Source of the DNA: JBBRYB01 sp038238115
GTDB lineage: Bacteria; Actinomycetota; Actinomycetes; Propionibacteriales; Nocardioidaceae
NCBI GenBank assembly: GCA_038238115.1
Contig: JBBRYB010000016.1
Location: 1-64,000 of the forward strand
Direction: 5' to 3'
DNA: 64,000 nt
Part shown: positions 25,168 to 33,006 of the stretch, piece after piece
Layout of the letters: each line of letters begins with the position of its first letter
Position numbering within the stretch: position 1 is the first letter of the stretch
Translations under genes and position numbers: made by a program
The notes under the pieces: model-generated
The model's database searches: none
What the model was told of the DNA's origin: nothing
What the model saw: the letters and a program-made list of their open reading frames with translations, nothing else

Positions 25168-25204
25168 GTGGGGCCCCTCAAAGTATGAGTTTGAGGGGCC
25201 CCAC
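25168..25204. terminator. Strong 15-bp perfect hairpin
   Basis: GTGGGGCCCCTCAAA (25168-25182) pairs with TTTGAGGGGCCCCAC (25190-25204) around a 7-nt loop. It is GC-rich and perfect. No T-run follows on the plus strand, but the AAA/TTT at the loop side is unusual. It could be a terminator on either strand or a regulatory hairpin upstream of the antitoxin. Confidence 0.55.
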
Positions 25205-25556
25205 CATGTAGGTCGAAGTGCTGTGACGTCTCCGGCCTCTCGGTCGATCCGTCAGACCCCACCAGCCTCGTCACCGGCTGACGCAGTGGGTTTCCCCACC
25301 GTCTGGATCCTCGGTTTCCGTCCGACCCGCTCTTCCTTGCGAAAGGGCGTGACAGATGTCTACTCGCCTTTGTGGCGGTCCCACAACCCTTCCAGGCAAG
25401 GAAGTTGAGAAATTTCTCGCCGTCGGCGTGTCGTCCACAGAAGTGTCGCCGTCATCCACCGAACGACGCGGTTTCTCCACACATCCATGCACAGCCTGCG
25501 ACCCAGCTCGGTGGGCGTCAGCCCGCAAGGCCCGCCATCAGCGGCCGGCAGCACAC
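25205..25556. other. Intergenic stretch without recognised gene
   Basis: Short open frames exist on both strands but none shows family features. Several scattered TCCAC-containing words (TCGTCCACA, TCATCCACC, TCTCCACAC at about 25430-25485) resemble degenerate DnaA boxes but show no ordered spacing. I see no promoter or RNA gene I can support. Confidence 0.45.
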
Positions 25557-26129
25557 TCAGCCGTGGGGTGGCCGACGTACTCCCGGCTGGTGATCCGGGG
25601 CCAGCTCACGCACGTACGTCCTCCAGCGCCGCTCGTCCAGGTTGCGGGCTGCGCCCGCGCCCCCGGCGGCGACATACAGCAAGATCTCGACCACTGCCAG
25701 GACGTACCAGATGTCGTCGGAGCCGGATCCGAGGCCAGCCTGTTGCAGGCGTTGGACCGCCGTGTCGGCGCTGAAGAGCACCTGGACGCTGGGCAGGACG
25801 ACCACCAGCGGCAGCACCTTCCAGCTGGCGCGCGCCGCATAGAACATCGGGTAGGCCAGCAGCCCGCCGGCGACGAACCACTCGGGGCGGATGAAGTCAC
25901 GGCTGTCGCCGTGGCCATAGATCGTCGACACTGAGGGGACGCTCAGCGCGGCCACCGCAAGGGCGCCCACCAGGACAACGGCCGTCCAGACCGCTGGCCG
26001 GCACATCTCCCAGGCGGTTGTCTGCGAACCGTCGTCGGCCGTGGCCACGTCGTCGATTGTCGTCTGGACTGGATCTATGCACCAGTCGTGCGCCGTTCCG
26101 GCATCCAGTCGTGACCGAAATGCAATCAT
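25557..26129 (-). CDS. Hypothetical membrane protein
   Basis: A 190-residue protein I do not recognise. After a hydrophilic N-terminus of about 45 residues it has about four hydrophobic segments: VWTAVVLVGALAVAALSV, WFVAGGLLAYPMFYAA, WKVLPLVVVLPSVQVLF and IWYVLAVVEILLYVAAGG. It ends in a charged cytoplasmic-like tail. ATG 26129 with AGGGG 9 nt upstream is preferred over ATG 26006, which has no spacing to its purine stretch. Divergent from the helicase gene across 121 bp. Coding is supported by the regular high-GC third positions and hydrophobic pattern only. Confidence 0.6.
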   Translation of the reverse strand: MIAFRSRLDAGTAHDWCIDPVQTTIDDVATADDGSQTTAWEMCRPAVWTAVVLVGALAVAALSVPSVSTIYGHGDSRDFIRPEWFVAGGLLAYPMFYAARASWKVLPLVVVLPSVQVLFSADTAVQRLQQAGLGSGSDDIWYVLAVVEILLYVAAGGAGAARNLDERRWRTYVRELAPDHQPGVRRPPHG

Positions 26130-26250
26130 CCGGTCGGCCCCTGCTGAGGGGGAGCGTGAGGCGGCGGTTGAGGGACGCGTGAGGCGGTGCGCTGATCACC
26201 ACGACGGCTTGCTTCGCTGCGCCGACCCGACGCGGCACGATGGATCCACC

Positions 26251-28797
26251 ATGTCGCCTGCCGCTCCTTTGCCGCTGCTCGCCCGTCTGCCCGACGATCC
26301 GACGCCGGACACGCTCTTCGACGCCTTCGAGTCGTGGGCGACCGACTCCGGACTCGCGCTCTACCCGGCCCAGACCGAGGCGTTGATCGAGATCGTCGAC
26401 GGCGCCAACGTTGTGCTGGCGACGCCCACCGGCTCTGGCAAGAGTCTTGTCGCGGCGGGCGCGCACTTCGCTGCGTTCGCCGAGGGCCGGCGCAGCTTCT
26501 ATACAGCGCCAATCAAGGCGCTCGTGTCGGAGAAGTTCTTCGCGCTCTGTGACATGTTCGGGCCGGAGAACGTCGGCATGCTCACCGGAGACGCCACGGT
26601 CAACCCGGGCGCACCGATCATCACCGCGACCGCGGAGGTGCTGGCCAACCAGGCGCTACGCGAGGGCTCAGCGGCCGACGTCGGGCTGGTCGTCATGGAC
26701 GAGTTCCACTTCTACGCCGAGCCCGACCGTGGCTGGGCGTGGCAGATTCCGCTGCTCGAGCTCAGCCGCGCCCAGTTCCTCCTCATGTCGGCGACCCTCG
26801 GGGACATGTCGCGCTTCGAGGCCGACCTCGTGCGACGCACCGGCCGCCGGACAACGATCGTGAGCTCCACCGAGCGACCGGTCCCGCTGCACTTCAGCTA
26901 CGTCGCCACCCCTGTCCACGAGACGCTCGAGGAACTGCTGAGCACACACCAGGCACCGGTGTATGTCGTGCACTTCACGCAGGCCGAGGCGCTGGAGCGC
27001 GCGCAGGCGTTGTCGAGCCTGCCGCTGGCGAGCCGAGCCGAGCGCGACGAGATCGCCGCTGTGATCGGCAACTTCCGCTTCATGGCCGGTTTCGGGCGCA
27101 CGTTGTCGCGCCTGATCCGCCACGGCATCGGCGTGCACCATGCGGGCATGCTGCCGCGTTACCGCCGCCTCGTCGAGACACTGGCCCAGGCCGGTCTGCT
27201 CAAGGTCATCTGCGGCACCGACACGCTCGGCGTCGGTATCAACGTGCCGATCCGCACAGTCGTCTTCACCGGACTCACCAAGTACGACGGCCTGCGGACC
27301 CGACATCTGCGCGCCCGTGAGTTCCACCAGATCGCCGGGCGGGCCGGACGGGCCGGCTTCGACACGTTCGGCAGCGTGGTCGTGCAGGCGCCGGAGCACG
27401 AGGTCGAGAACGCGCGACTGGTCAAGAAGGCCGCAGACGACCCCAAGAAGCTACGCCGGATCCAGCGCAAGAAGGCCCCCGAGGGCAGCGTGGGCTGGAG
27501 CGAATCGACGTTCGAGCGGCTCGTCGCCGCCGACCCGGAGGCGTTGACGTCGAGCTTCACCGTCACTCACTCCATGCTGCTCAACGTGGTGGCCCGGCCG
27601 GGCGATCCGTTCACCGCAATGAGACGGCTGCTGACCGACAACCACGAGGACGCGGCGGCGCAGCGGCGTCACATCCGGCACGCCATCGCGATCAGCCGGG
27701 CCCTGATCGCGGGCGGAGTCGTGGAGCGCCTCACCGAGCCGGCCGCGGACGGCCGGGGCGTGCGGCTGACGGTCGACCTTCAGGCCAACTTCGCCCTCGA
27801 CCAGCCGTTATCGCCGCTTGCCGTGGCGGTGTTCGACCTGCTGCACCCCGAGCAGCCGACCTACGCCCTGGACGTCGTCTCGGTGATCGAGGCGACGCTC
27901 GAGGACCCGAGGCAGATAGTGGCCGCGCAGTTGTCCAAGGCGAGAGGCGAGGCCGTGGCCGCGATGAAGGCCGAGGGCATCGACTACGACGAGCGCCTCG
28001 AGCTGCTCGACGAGATCAGGGCGCCGCGCCCGCTGGCGGAACTCCTGGAGGCCGCCTTCGAGTCCTATCGCACAGGACACCCGTGGGTCGCCGACCACGC
28101 GCTGCGGCCGAAGTCAGTGGTGCGCGACATGTACGAGCGCGCGATGACGTTCGTCGAGTACGTCGGTTTCTACGGCCTCGCCCGCTCGGAGGGGCTCGTG
28201 CTGCGCTACCTGACCGACGCCTACCGGGCCTTGCGCCACACGGTCCCGGACGCCGCGCGCACAGACGAGCTCGACGACCTGGTCGCATGGCTGGGCGAGC
28301 TCGTCCGCCAGGTCGACTCGTCACTGCTTGACGAGTGGGAGGCACTGGCATCCGGCGTCGATGCGCTTGCCGCTGACAGCGCGGCAGCCGTGCGCCCACC
28401 GGTCGACTCGGTGGCGCCGCCCGTCACCGCCAACGAGGGGGCCTTTCGCGTGCTGGTGCGCAACGCGATGTATCGGCGGATCGAGCTCGCGGCGCGGCGG
28501 GACTGGACAACCCTCGGCGAGCTGGACGCCGACGCCGGTTGGGACGCAGCGGCGTGGGAGTCGGCGCTGTCGCCGTACTGGAGCGAGCACGACGTGCTAC
28601 TCACTGATGCGGACGCCCGTGGGCCGGGCCTGCTCATGCTCGACGTGAAGGGCGAACCCGGGGTATGGCGGGCGCGGCAGATCCTGCACGACCCGGAGCA
28701 GCATCACGACTGGAGCATCAACGCGGTCATTGAACTCGCGGCCTCCGACGCGGCGGGTCAGGCGGTCGTGCGCGTTACTGACGTTGGAATGCTGTGA
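26251..28797 (+). CDS. Ski2-like DEAD/DEAH RNA helicase with DUF3516-type C-terminus
   Basis: An 848-residue helicase. Motif I is ATPTGSGKS (Lys64), motif Ia YTAPIKALVSEK, motif II DEFH (150-153), motif III SATLGD, motif V GTDTLGVGINVP and motif VI QIAGRAGRAGFD. The C-terminal half (from about residue 420) is the long helical region found in actinobacterial DUF3516 helicases and not in eukaryotic Ski2/Mtr4. The expected role is ATP-driven RNA unwinding in RNA turnover or ribosome biology. ATG 26251 is the first start before the conserved region. Confidence 0.9.
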   Translation: MSPAAPLPLLARLPDDPTPDTLFDAFESWATDSGLALYPAQTEALIEIVDGANVVLATPTGSGKSLVAAGAHFAAFAEGRRSFYTAPIKALVSEKFFALCDMFGPENVGMLTGDATVNPGAPIITATAEVLANQALREGSAADVGLVVMDEFHFYAEPDRGWAWQIPLLELSRAQFLLMSATLGDMSRFEADLVRRTGRRTTIVSSTERPVPLHFSYVATPVHETLEELLSTHQAPVYVVHFTQAEALERAQALSSLPLASRAERDEIAAVIGNFRFMAGFGRTLSRLIRHGIGVHHAGMLPRYRRLVETLAQAGLLKVICGTDTLGVGINVPIRTVVFTGLTKYDGLRTRHLRAREFHQIAGRAGRAGFDTFGSVVVQAPEHEVENARLVKKAADDPKKLRRIQRKKAPEGSVGWSESTFERLVAADPEALTSSFTVTHSMLLNVVARPGDPFTAMRRLLTDNHEDAAAQRRHIRHAIAISRALIAGGVVERLTEPAADGRGVRLTVDLQANFALDQPLSPLAVAVFDLLHPEQPTYALDVVSVIEATLEDPRQIVAAQLSKARGEAVAAMKAEGIDYDERLELLDEIRAPRPLAELLEAAFESYRTGHPWVADHALRPKSVVRDMYERAMTFVEYVGFYGLARSEGLVLRYLTDAYRALRHTVPDAARTDELDDLVAWLGELVRQVDSSLLDEWEALASGVDALAADSAAAVRPPVDSVAPPVTANEGAFRVLVRNAMYRRIELAARRDWTTLGELDADAGWDAAAWESALSPYWSEHDVLLTDADARGPGLLMLDVKGEPGVWRARQILHDPEQHHDWSINAVIELAASDAAGQAVVRVTDVGML

Positions 28798-28869
28798 GCG
28801 GCTGCGACGCCGACGACTTCCGGGGGCGCAGAAGGAAGCGAAAGCAGTGCAGACTAGTCCTGACGAGCC

Positions 28870-29451
28870 ATGGACGATGTCGAGCAACGCATCAACTCGG
28901 CCTTCGCGGCGGTACGTCGCGAGGCGTTTCTCCCCACGGACCAGCGCGGCCACGCCGGGGAGGACCGACCGTTGCCCATCGGCCACGGGCAGACCAACTC
29001 GCAGCCGACGACGGTTCGGAACATGCTCCGCCTGCTCGATCCGCGACCGGGCCAGCACGTGCTCGACGTGGGCAGCGGCTCGGGGTGGGCGGCAGCGCTG
29101 CTCGGGGTCCTCGTCGGCCCGACAGGGCAGGTGTACGGGGTAGAACTCGTACCAGAGCTGGTCGAGCTGGGACAGGGCAACCTGGCTGCGTTCCCCCTGT
29201 CCTGGGTCAGAATTCAGCCCGCCGATGCCGATACGCTGGGGCTGCCCGCATGCGCGCCCTACGACCGTATCCTGGTTTCGGCCGGCGCTCGTCGGCTACC
29301 TCGCGTGCTTATCCACCAGCTGGCCCGCCCCGGGCGGATGGTCATCCCCGTCCGGGACCGGCTCAACGTGGTGGAGCGGGATAACCGAGGACGCACTCAC
29401 CTGCGCAAGGTCGGCCACTACGCTTTCGTTCCCTTGAAAGAACGGCGCTGA
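28870..29451 (+). CDS. Protein-L-isoaspartate O-methyltransferase-like protein
   Basis: A 193-residue SAM-dependent methyltransferase. It has the PCMT entry motif LPIGHGQTNSQPTTV (family LPIGxGQTISQPxxV), motif I VLDVGSGSGWAAALL and the post-motif segment YDRILVSAGARRLPRVLIHQLARPGRMVIPV. It lies 72 bp after the helicase gene on the same strand. The PCMT family repairs isoaspartyl residues in aged proteins. The Ile-to-Asn change in the ISQP motif and the short length leave room for a divergent target. ATG 28870. Confidence 0.83.
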   Translation: MDDVEQRINSAFAAVRREAFLPTDQRGHAGEDRPLPIGHGQTNSQPTTVRNMLRLLDPRPGQHVLDVGSGSGWAAALLGVLVGPTGQVYGVELVPELVELGQGNLAAFPLSWVRIQPADADTLGLPACAPYDRILVSAGARRLPRVLIHQLARPGRMVIPVRDRLNVVERDNRGRTHLRKVGHYAFVPLKERR

Positions 29452-29481
29452 GCCTGCGCTGAGCCACGGCTGGCTGGACGG

Positions 29482-29673
29482 TCAGCCCTGCGGCGCGGGC
29501 TCCACGACGCAGTCGGGACCGGGAAACATGACGCTTTCATGGCCGTCGGGCCATCTCACCAGGTACGGCGGCCCGCCGTCTCTGCCTTGCACCTCGATGA
29601 TCTCCGCGACATGGTCGCCCGCGCCGACCTTCTTCCCGCGCACGTGCAGAAGCTGTCCAACGTGTGCTTGCAA
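29482..29673 (-). CDS. DUF1918 small protein
   Basis: A 63-residue protein of the actinobacterial DUF1918 type. It begins QAHVGQLLHVRGKKVG, continues with DHVAEIIEVQGRDGGPPYLVRW and ends DGHESVMFPGPDCVV. The TTG at 29673 is chosen because GGGAGG lies 8 nt upstream and it places the start at the family's usual MQAxVG; the GTG three codons earlier abuts the ribosome site. The domain looks like a small SH3-like barrel; function is unknown. Tail-to-tail with the methyltransferase. Confidence 0.82.
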   Translation of the reverse strand: MQAHVGQLLHVRGKKVGAGDHVAEIIEVQGRDGGPPYLVRWPDGHESVMFPGPDCVVEPAPQG

Positions 29674-29769
29674 TTCAACCACCTCCCTCGGTCAAGGCTA
29701 AGCCTGTGTCGAACCGTTGCCCACCCCTCTCGCAGACGTCCTCGCCGGCTAGGCCGGCGCGTCGCACGG

Positions 29770-30471
29770 CTAGGTCAACAGCCACGCGGAGCCGAGTACG
29801 AGCGCACCCGTCGTCACGAGGAGGAAGACAACGACCCACAGCAGCGCGGGCAACGGGGTGAGCCGAGCGAGCTGGTCGGCGTCAGAGCCGCGACTGCCCC
29901 GACGCCGCACGGCCTCCAGCTCGAGAACCGGACGCGGCGCCGCCAGCAGCAGGAACCACGTCACCACGTGGGCGAAGACGACCTGCGCCTGCACATTGAG
30001 GCGCCAGGAGACGACGTACAGGACGGCGCCACTAGCAAGCACGGCCCACAACCCGAAGAAGTTCCTGATCTGGAGCAGCAGCAGCGCCAGGCATGCCAAC
30101 AGCATCCAGAGCACGGCGATCGCATGATCGTCGGCGAGCAGCCAGGCGCATCCGAGGCCTAGCAGCGCGGGTCCGACATAGCCCGCGGCGGCCGTGACGA
30201 TCATGCCTGGACCTGCCGGCCGTCCGGACGAGACAGTGACACCGGAGCTGTCGGAGTGGAGCCGGATGCCCGACAGCCGTCGCCCGCACGCAGCGGCGGC
30301 TAGACCGTGGGCGCCCTCATGGGCGATCGTGACCACATGTCGGGCAAGCGCCCACAGCGCCCGATTCCAGACAAGGACGGCTGCGGTCACCGCGGACAGC
30401 GCCAACCCGATCGTCGAGGGGGCCGGCTGGGTTGCGAGGATCCGGTGCCAGACGATCGCCACCGGTTCCAT
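29770..30471 (-). CDS. M50B-like membrane metalloprotease homologue
   Basis: A 233-residue membrane protein with about six hydrophobic segments. The helix at 43-56 carries HEGAH (His51, Glu52, His55), the HExxH zinc site of site-2-protease-like M50 peptidases. The family's second motif is replaced by a loop that I cannot match confidently. These proteins act within the membrane; this short M50B-like form is common in actinobacteria and its substrates are unknown. ATG 30471 has AGGAGG upstream. It follows the SpoU methyltransferase by 41 bp, so the two are probably an operon. Confidence 0.78.
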   Translation of the reverse strand: MEPVAIVWHRILATQPAPSTIGLALSAVTAAVLVWNRALWALARHVVTIAHEGAHGLAAAACGRRLSGIRLHSDSSGVTVSSGRPAGPGMIVTAAAGYVGPALLGLGCAWLLADDHAIAVLWMLLACLALLLLQIRNFFGLWAVLASGAVLYVVSWRLNVQAQVVFAHVVTWFLLLAAPRPVLELEAVRRRGSRGSDADQLARLTPLPALLWVVVFLLVTTGALVLGSAWLLT

Positions 30472-30512
30472 GGTTTTCCCACCTCCTGCCCGGGCACCGT
30501 GCGCTGCACGGC

Positions 30513-31391
30513 TCACGATAGGCGGCGAAGCGTCCCCTCCCGCGTACGCCGCTGTCGCTCGGTGTCGATCTGCGCGCGTGCCTCGAAGAGCAAGATCGCC
30601 CCTGATGTCGCGACGTTGAGCGAGTCGGCTTGGCCCAGCATCGGGATCGACACTGTTCGGTGCGCCGGATCTCGCCACTCAGTGCACACGCCGCCGCCCT
30701 CTGAGCCCACGACGAACGCGGCAGGCGTTCGCGTGTAGTCCTGGTCGCGGTAGTGCCGAGGAGCGCCCGGGTCGGCGAGATAGAGCCTGAAGCCGCTCTC
30801 ATCGAGCAGCCGCGTTGCTTGTCCCACCGACTCCATCTCCAGCACCGGTGTGGTCAATACGGTTCCCCGGCTCGCGGTGAAGACCTTCGGATGCGTGAGT
30901 CGCGCGATCGAGTTGGTGAGCACGAGGCAGTCGGCGCGGCAGGCGTCGACCGTACGGACAAGCGTCCCCAGGTTCCCGGCGTACTGGATACCGTCGGCGA
31001 CGAGCGCTAGGCCGTTCACCGGCCGCACCAACGGCTGGGTCGTCCACTCCGGCAGCCTGACGACGGACACCATCGCGGGCGGGTTCACGCCTGGGGCAAC
31101 CCGGGCGAGCGCACGCGGTGATATCTCGCAGGCGGAAGCGCAGCGCGCCGCGGCGGCTTCGACAACGGCGCAGATGTGCTGCGGCAGGCGGTCAGCACTC
31201 GGGCACCACAAGAACGACACCAGATCGGCGTCGGCCGCAAGCAGCCGCTGGTGGGCCCACAGCCCTTCGACGGCCATCAGCCTCTCGTCGCGAGCCACGA
31301 GGTTACGCCGAACGGCCGAGCATTGGCGGACCAGCGGGTGGCTGGAGCCGATCTGGGCGAGTCGCGGCGACTGCCGAAGCAGCGAAGCCAT
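30513..31391 (-). CDS. SpoU/TrmH-family RNA 2'-O-methyltransferase
   Basis: A 292-residue SPOUT enzyme. The N-terminal substrate-binding region is followed by motif 1 (DGIQYAGNLGTLVRTVDA), motif 2 (FVVGSEGGGV) and motif 3 (SIPMLGQADSLNVATSGAIL), which together form the knotted SAM site. It methylates a ribose in rRNA or tRNA. The conserved Arg after NxGxxxR is present in NLGTLVR. ATG 31391. Motif 2 ends GSEGGGV instead of the common GxExxGL, a minor change. Confidence 0.88.
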   Translation of the reverse strand: MASLLRQSPRLAQIGSSHPLVRQCSAVRRNLVARDERLMAVEGLWAHQRLLAADADLVSFLWCPSADRLPQHICAVVEAAAARCASACEISPRALARVAPGVNPPAMVSVVRLPEWTTQPLVRPVNGLALVADGIQYAGNLGTLVRTVDACRADCLVLTNSIARLTHPKVFTASRGTVLTTPVLEMESVGQATRLLDESGFRLYLADPGAPRHYRDQDYTRTPAAFVVGSEGGGVCTEWRDPAHRTVSIPMLGQADSLNVATSGAILLFEARAQIDTERQRRTREGTLRRLS

Positions 31392-31557
31392 GGGATCCTC
31401 CGGGGCGGGCGAGTCTCACCAGACCGCCCTCGGCGGCTCGTTACCGCCTGGGGTCAGTCCTCGGCCGCCCAAGGGGGCGCCCGGCTGGCGTCACTCGGCT
31501 TTGCCCATGGGCGAAAGGCTACGGCCAGTCGCCCCGACGAGCATCCCGTTTTTGTGG
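31392..31557. other. Intergenic stretch without recognised gene
   Basis: With the relic at 31558-31701 this forms a 379-bp gap between SpoU and the next intact gene. It contains the palindrome GCCCATGGGC at about 31504-31513 followed by GAAAGG, but no complete known riboswitch or RNA fold could be drawn by eye. Confidence 0.45.
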
Positions 31558-31701
31558 TCATGGTGTTGCCGACGCCTCGGACGAGCCAACGGCGCAGACG
31601 CAGAACTGGTGGCCCTCGGAGTCGGCCATCACGACATCGTCGTCAGCTGGGTTGTAGTGGCGTCGCAGCACGCCGGCGCCGAGGCCGATCAGCCGCGCTG
31701 C
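31558..31701 (-). pseudogene. C-terminal relic of a VOC/glyoxalase-like gene
   Basis: The leftward frame ending at 31558 carries AARLIGLGAGVLRRHYNP followed by VVMADSEGHQFCVC. This is the C-terminal strand and metal-ligand segment (DPEGNEFCV type) of glyoxalase-like VOC proteins. Upstream of about 31701 the same frame lacks any VOC similarity and runs antisense to the neighbouring gene, so only the last about 45 residues remain. Confidence 0.6.
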
Positions 31702-31770
31702 TTGGTACCGCAACCAGATTGGCCTGTGGATGACGGCTTTCAGCGTCCGTCGGCGCGGCAGGCTAAGGAA

Positions 31771-32223
31771 ATGACCAAGAAACGTGTTCCTCGACTGAAG
31801 TCCATTCACGACATCCTGCCGATCCGGACCCAGGCGGACCTCGAACAGCACTGGCGGGCGCTGATGGGACCGCTCGGCTTCTCCGCACCGCAGCTGTGGC
31901 TCAACGTGGTCGGCGACGACGGCCGGCCAACCGCCTTGCTGACCAAGCTCGAAGACGTGCCTCACCGCCCTGACGACGGACTGCTCGATCGCGTCGTGGA
32001 GATCACTCGACAACTCATCACGAGCACGGCCGCTGGAGGCTCGCTGGCGGTGTTGCTGGCTCGCCCCGGCCGGTCGCGTCTCACCAAGTCCGACCTCACC
32101 TGGGCGGCCAAGCTCACAGCGGCGGCCAGCCGAAACGGCGTACCCCTGCGGCCCATCTACCTGGCGACCGACGACGACGTGCGGGTCATCGCGCCCGATG
32201 ACTTGCTACCCGTCTGTGCTTGA
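31771..32223 (+). CDS. Hypothetical actinobacterial protein
   Basis: A 150-residue soluble protein. It starts with a basic segment, then LPIRTQADLEQHWRALMGPLGF and LWLNVVGDDGRP, and ends VPLRPIYLATDDDVRVIAPDDLL. I know similar uncharacterised actinobacterial proteins of this layout but no function. ATG 31771 is preceded almost directly by TAAGGAA, with GGCAGG further up. Its stop overlaps the convergent methyltransferase relic by 18 bp. Confidence 0.65.
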   Translation: MTKKRVPRLKSIHDILPIRTQADLEQHWRALMGPLGFSAPQLWLNVVGDDGRPTALLTKLEDVPHRPDDGLLDRVVEITRQLITSTAAGGSLAVLLARPGRSRLTKSDLTWAAKLTAAASRNGVPLRPIYLATDDDVRVIAPDDLLPVCA

Positions 32224-32964
32224 CGTCCTCTGGGCTTCGATGTCAACACCGTGTGGTCGGGTGTCATGGTGGGTCGAGTCTGGCGGTCTTGCCGGATTTG
32301 AGCGAGGCCAGCTCAGCCACCACCTCGTCAGCCGACTCAGCGGGTCGGCACGCAGCCTGTCCGCCGTGTCAACCGAAGAGCCGGCGCCGCACCCGACGTC
32401 GGCGATGCGCGCATTCGGCCGCCCGAGCACGCTGTGCACAGCTGGTACACCATGCAAGGCATCCCCGAGCCGACGCTCGAACCATGGGCGGTTCAGGTCG
32501 GCCTGCGCCTCACGAGCGTCGTCTCCGAGCTGGTCCCAGCTCACGCCACCTCCTTGCCGGTAGGCCCGCATCAGCTGGGGCAGCTGACCAGCCGCGGCGG
32601 CGAGCAGCCGCGCCAGCGGCCCCAGGTAGGCAAGACTGCTCTCGTCCGTGAGCACCTCGGCGGCCGCGGGCGGCAGCGCAAAGCGGCGGTCCGGATCGGC
32701 CGGTTCGGTGCTGAGGATGCCGTAGACCGCCTGCTGCTCGAGCCACTCGCGGGCGTAGCGTTCCTGCGTGCCGGTGCGCGCCGCGAGCTCTGCCGGCGTG
32801 GCTGGTCCGCCGGCTGCCAGTGCGCGGTACCAGCCGAGACGGTCGCCGACATACATGCTGAGCGACTCCAGACCGCCGAGTGCGGAGGCGAAGACACGCT
32901 CGGCGAAGGCGTCGGCCGTGAGCTCAGAGGGTTGTGTGGTGGTGGTGGCCGTGTCGATGGTCAT
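32206..32964 (-). pseudogene. Truncated SAM-dependent methyltransferase
   Basis: The ORF encodes an intact N-terminal dimerisation/winged-helix region (FASALGGLESLSMYVGDRLG, TPAELAARTGTQERYAREWL) and SAM motif I ADVGCGAGSS at about residues 186-196. The remaining catalytic domain, normally another about 150 residues, is missing. After motif I the frame reads unrelated sequence to 32206. In a second frame, 32264 to about 32350 reads like the C-terminus of another protein (ESADEVVAELASLKSGKTAR). This suggests a deletion joined two genes. ATG 32964 is the likely start. It lies 42 bp after the NYN gene and may still be translated. Confidence 0.65.
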
Positions 32965-33006
32965 AGCCGGAACGGTAGCGAAGCCGCCCCTCAATCCGCT
33001 TGGAGC

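Noticed and set aside
25430..25490. Possible DnaA boxes / replication origin
   Set aside because: Words such as TCGTCCACA are one or more mismatches from the consensus, few in number, unordered, and no dnaA, dnaN or partition gene is near.
31490..31560. Riboswitch-like sequence (GGCGAAAGG near a palindrome)
   Set aside because: I could not draw the conserved stems of any known class on either strand, and the downstream gene gives no metabolic link.
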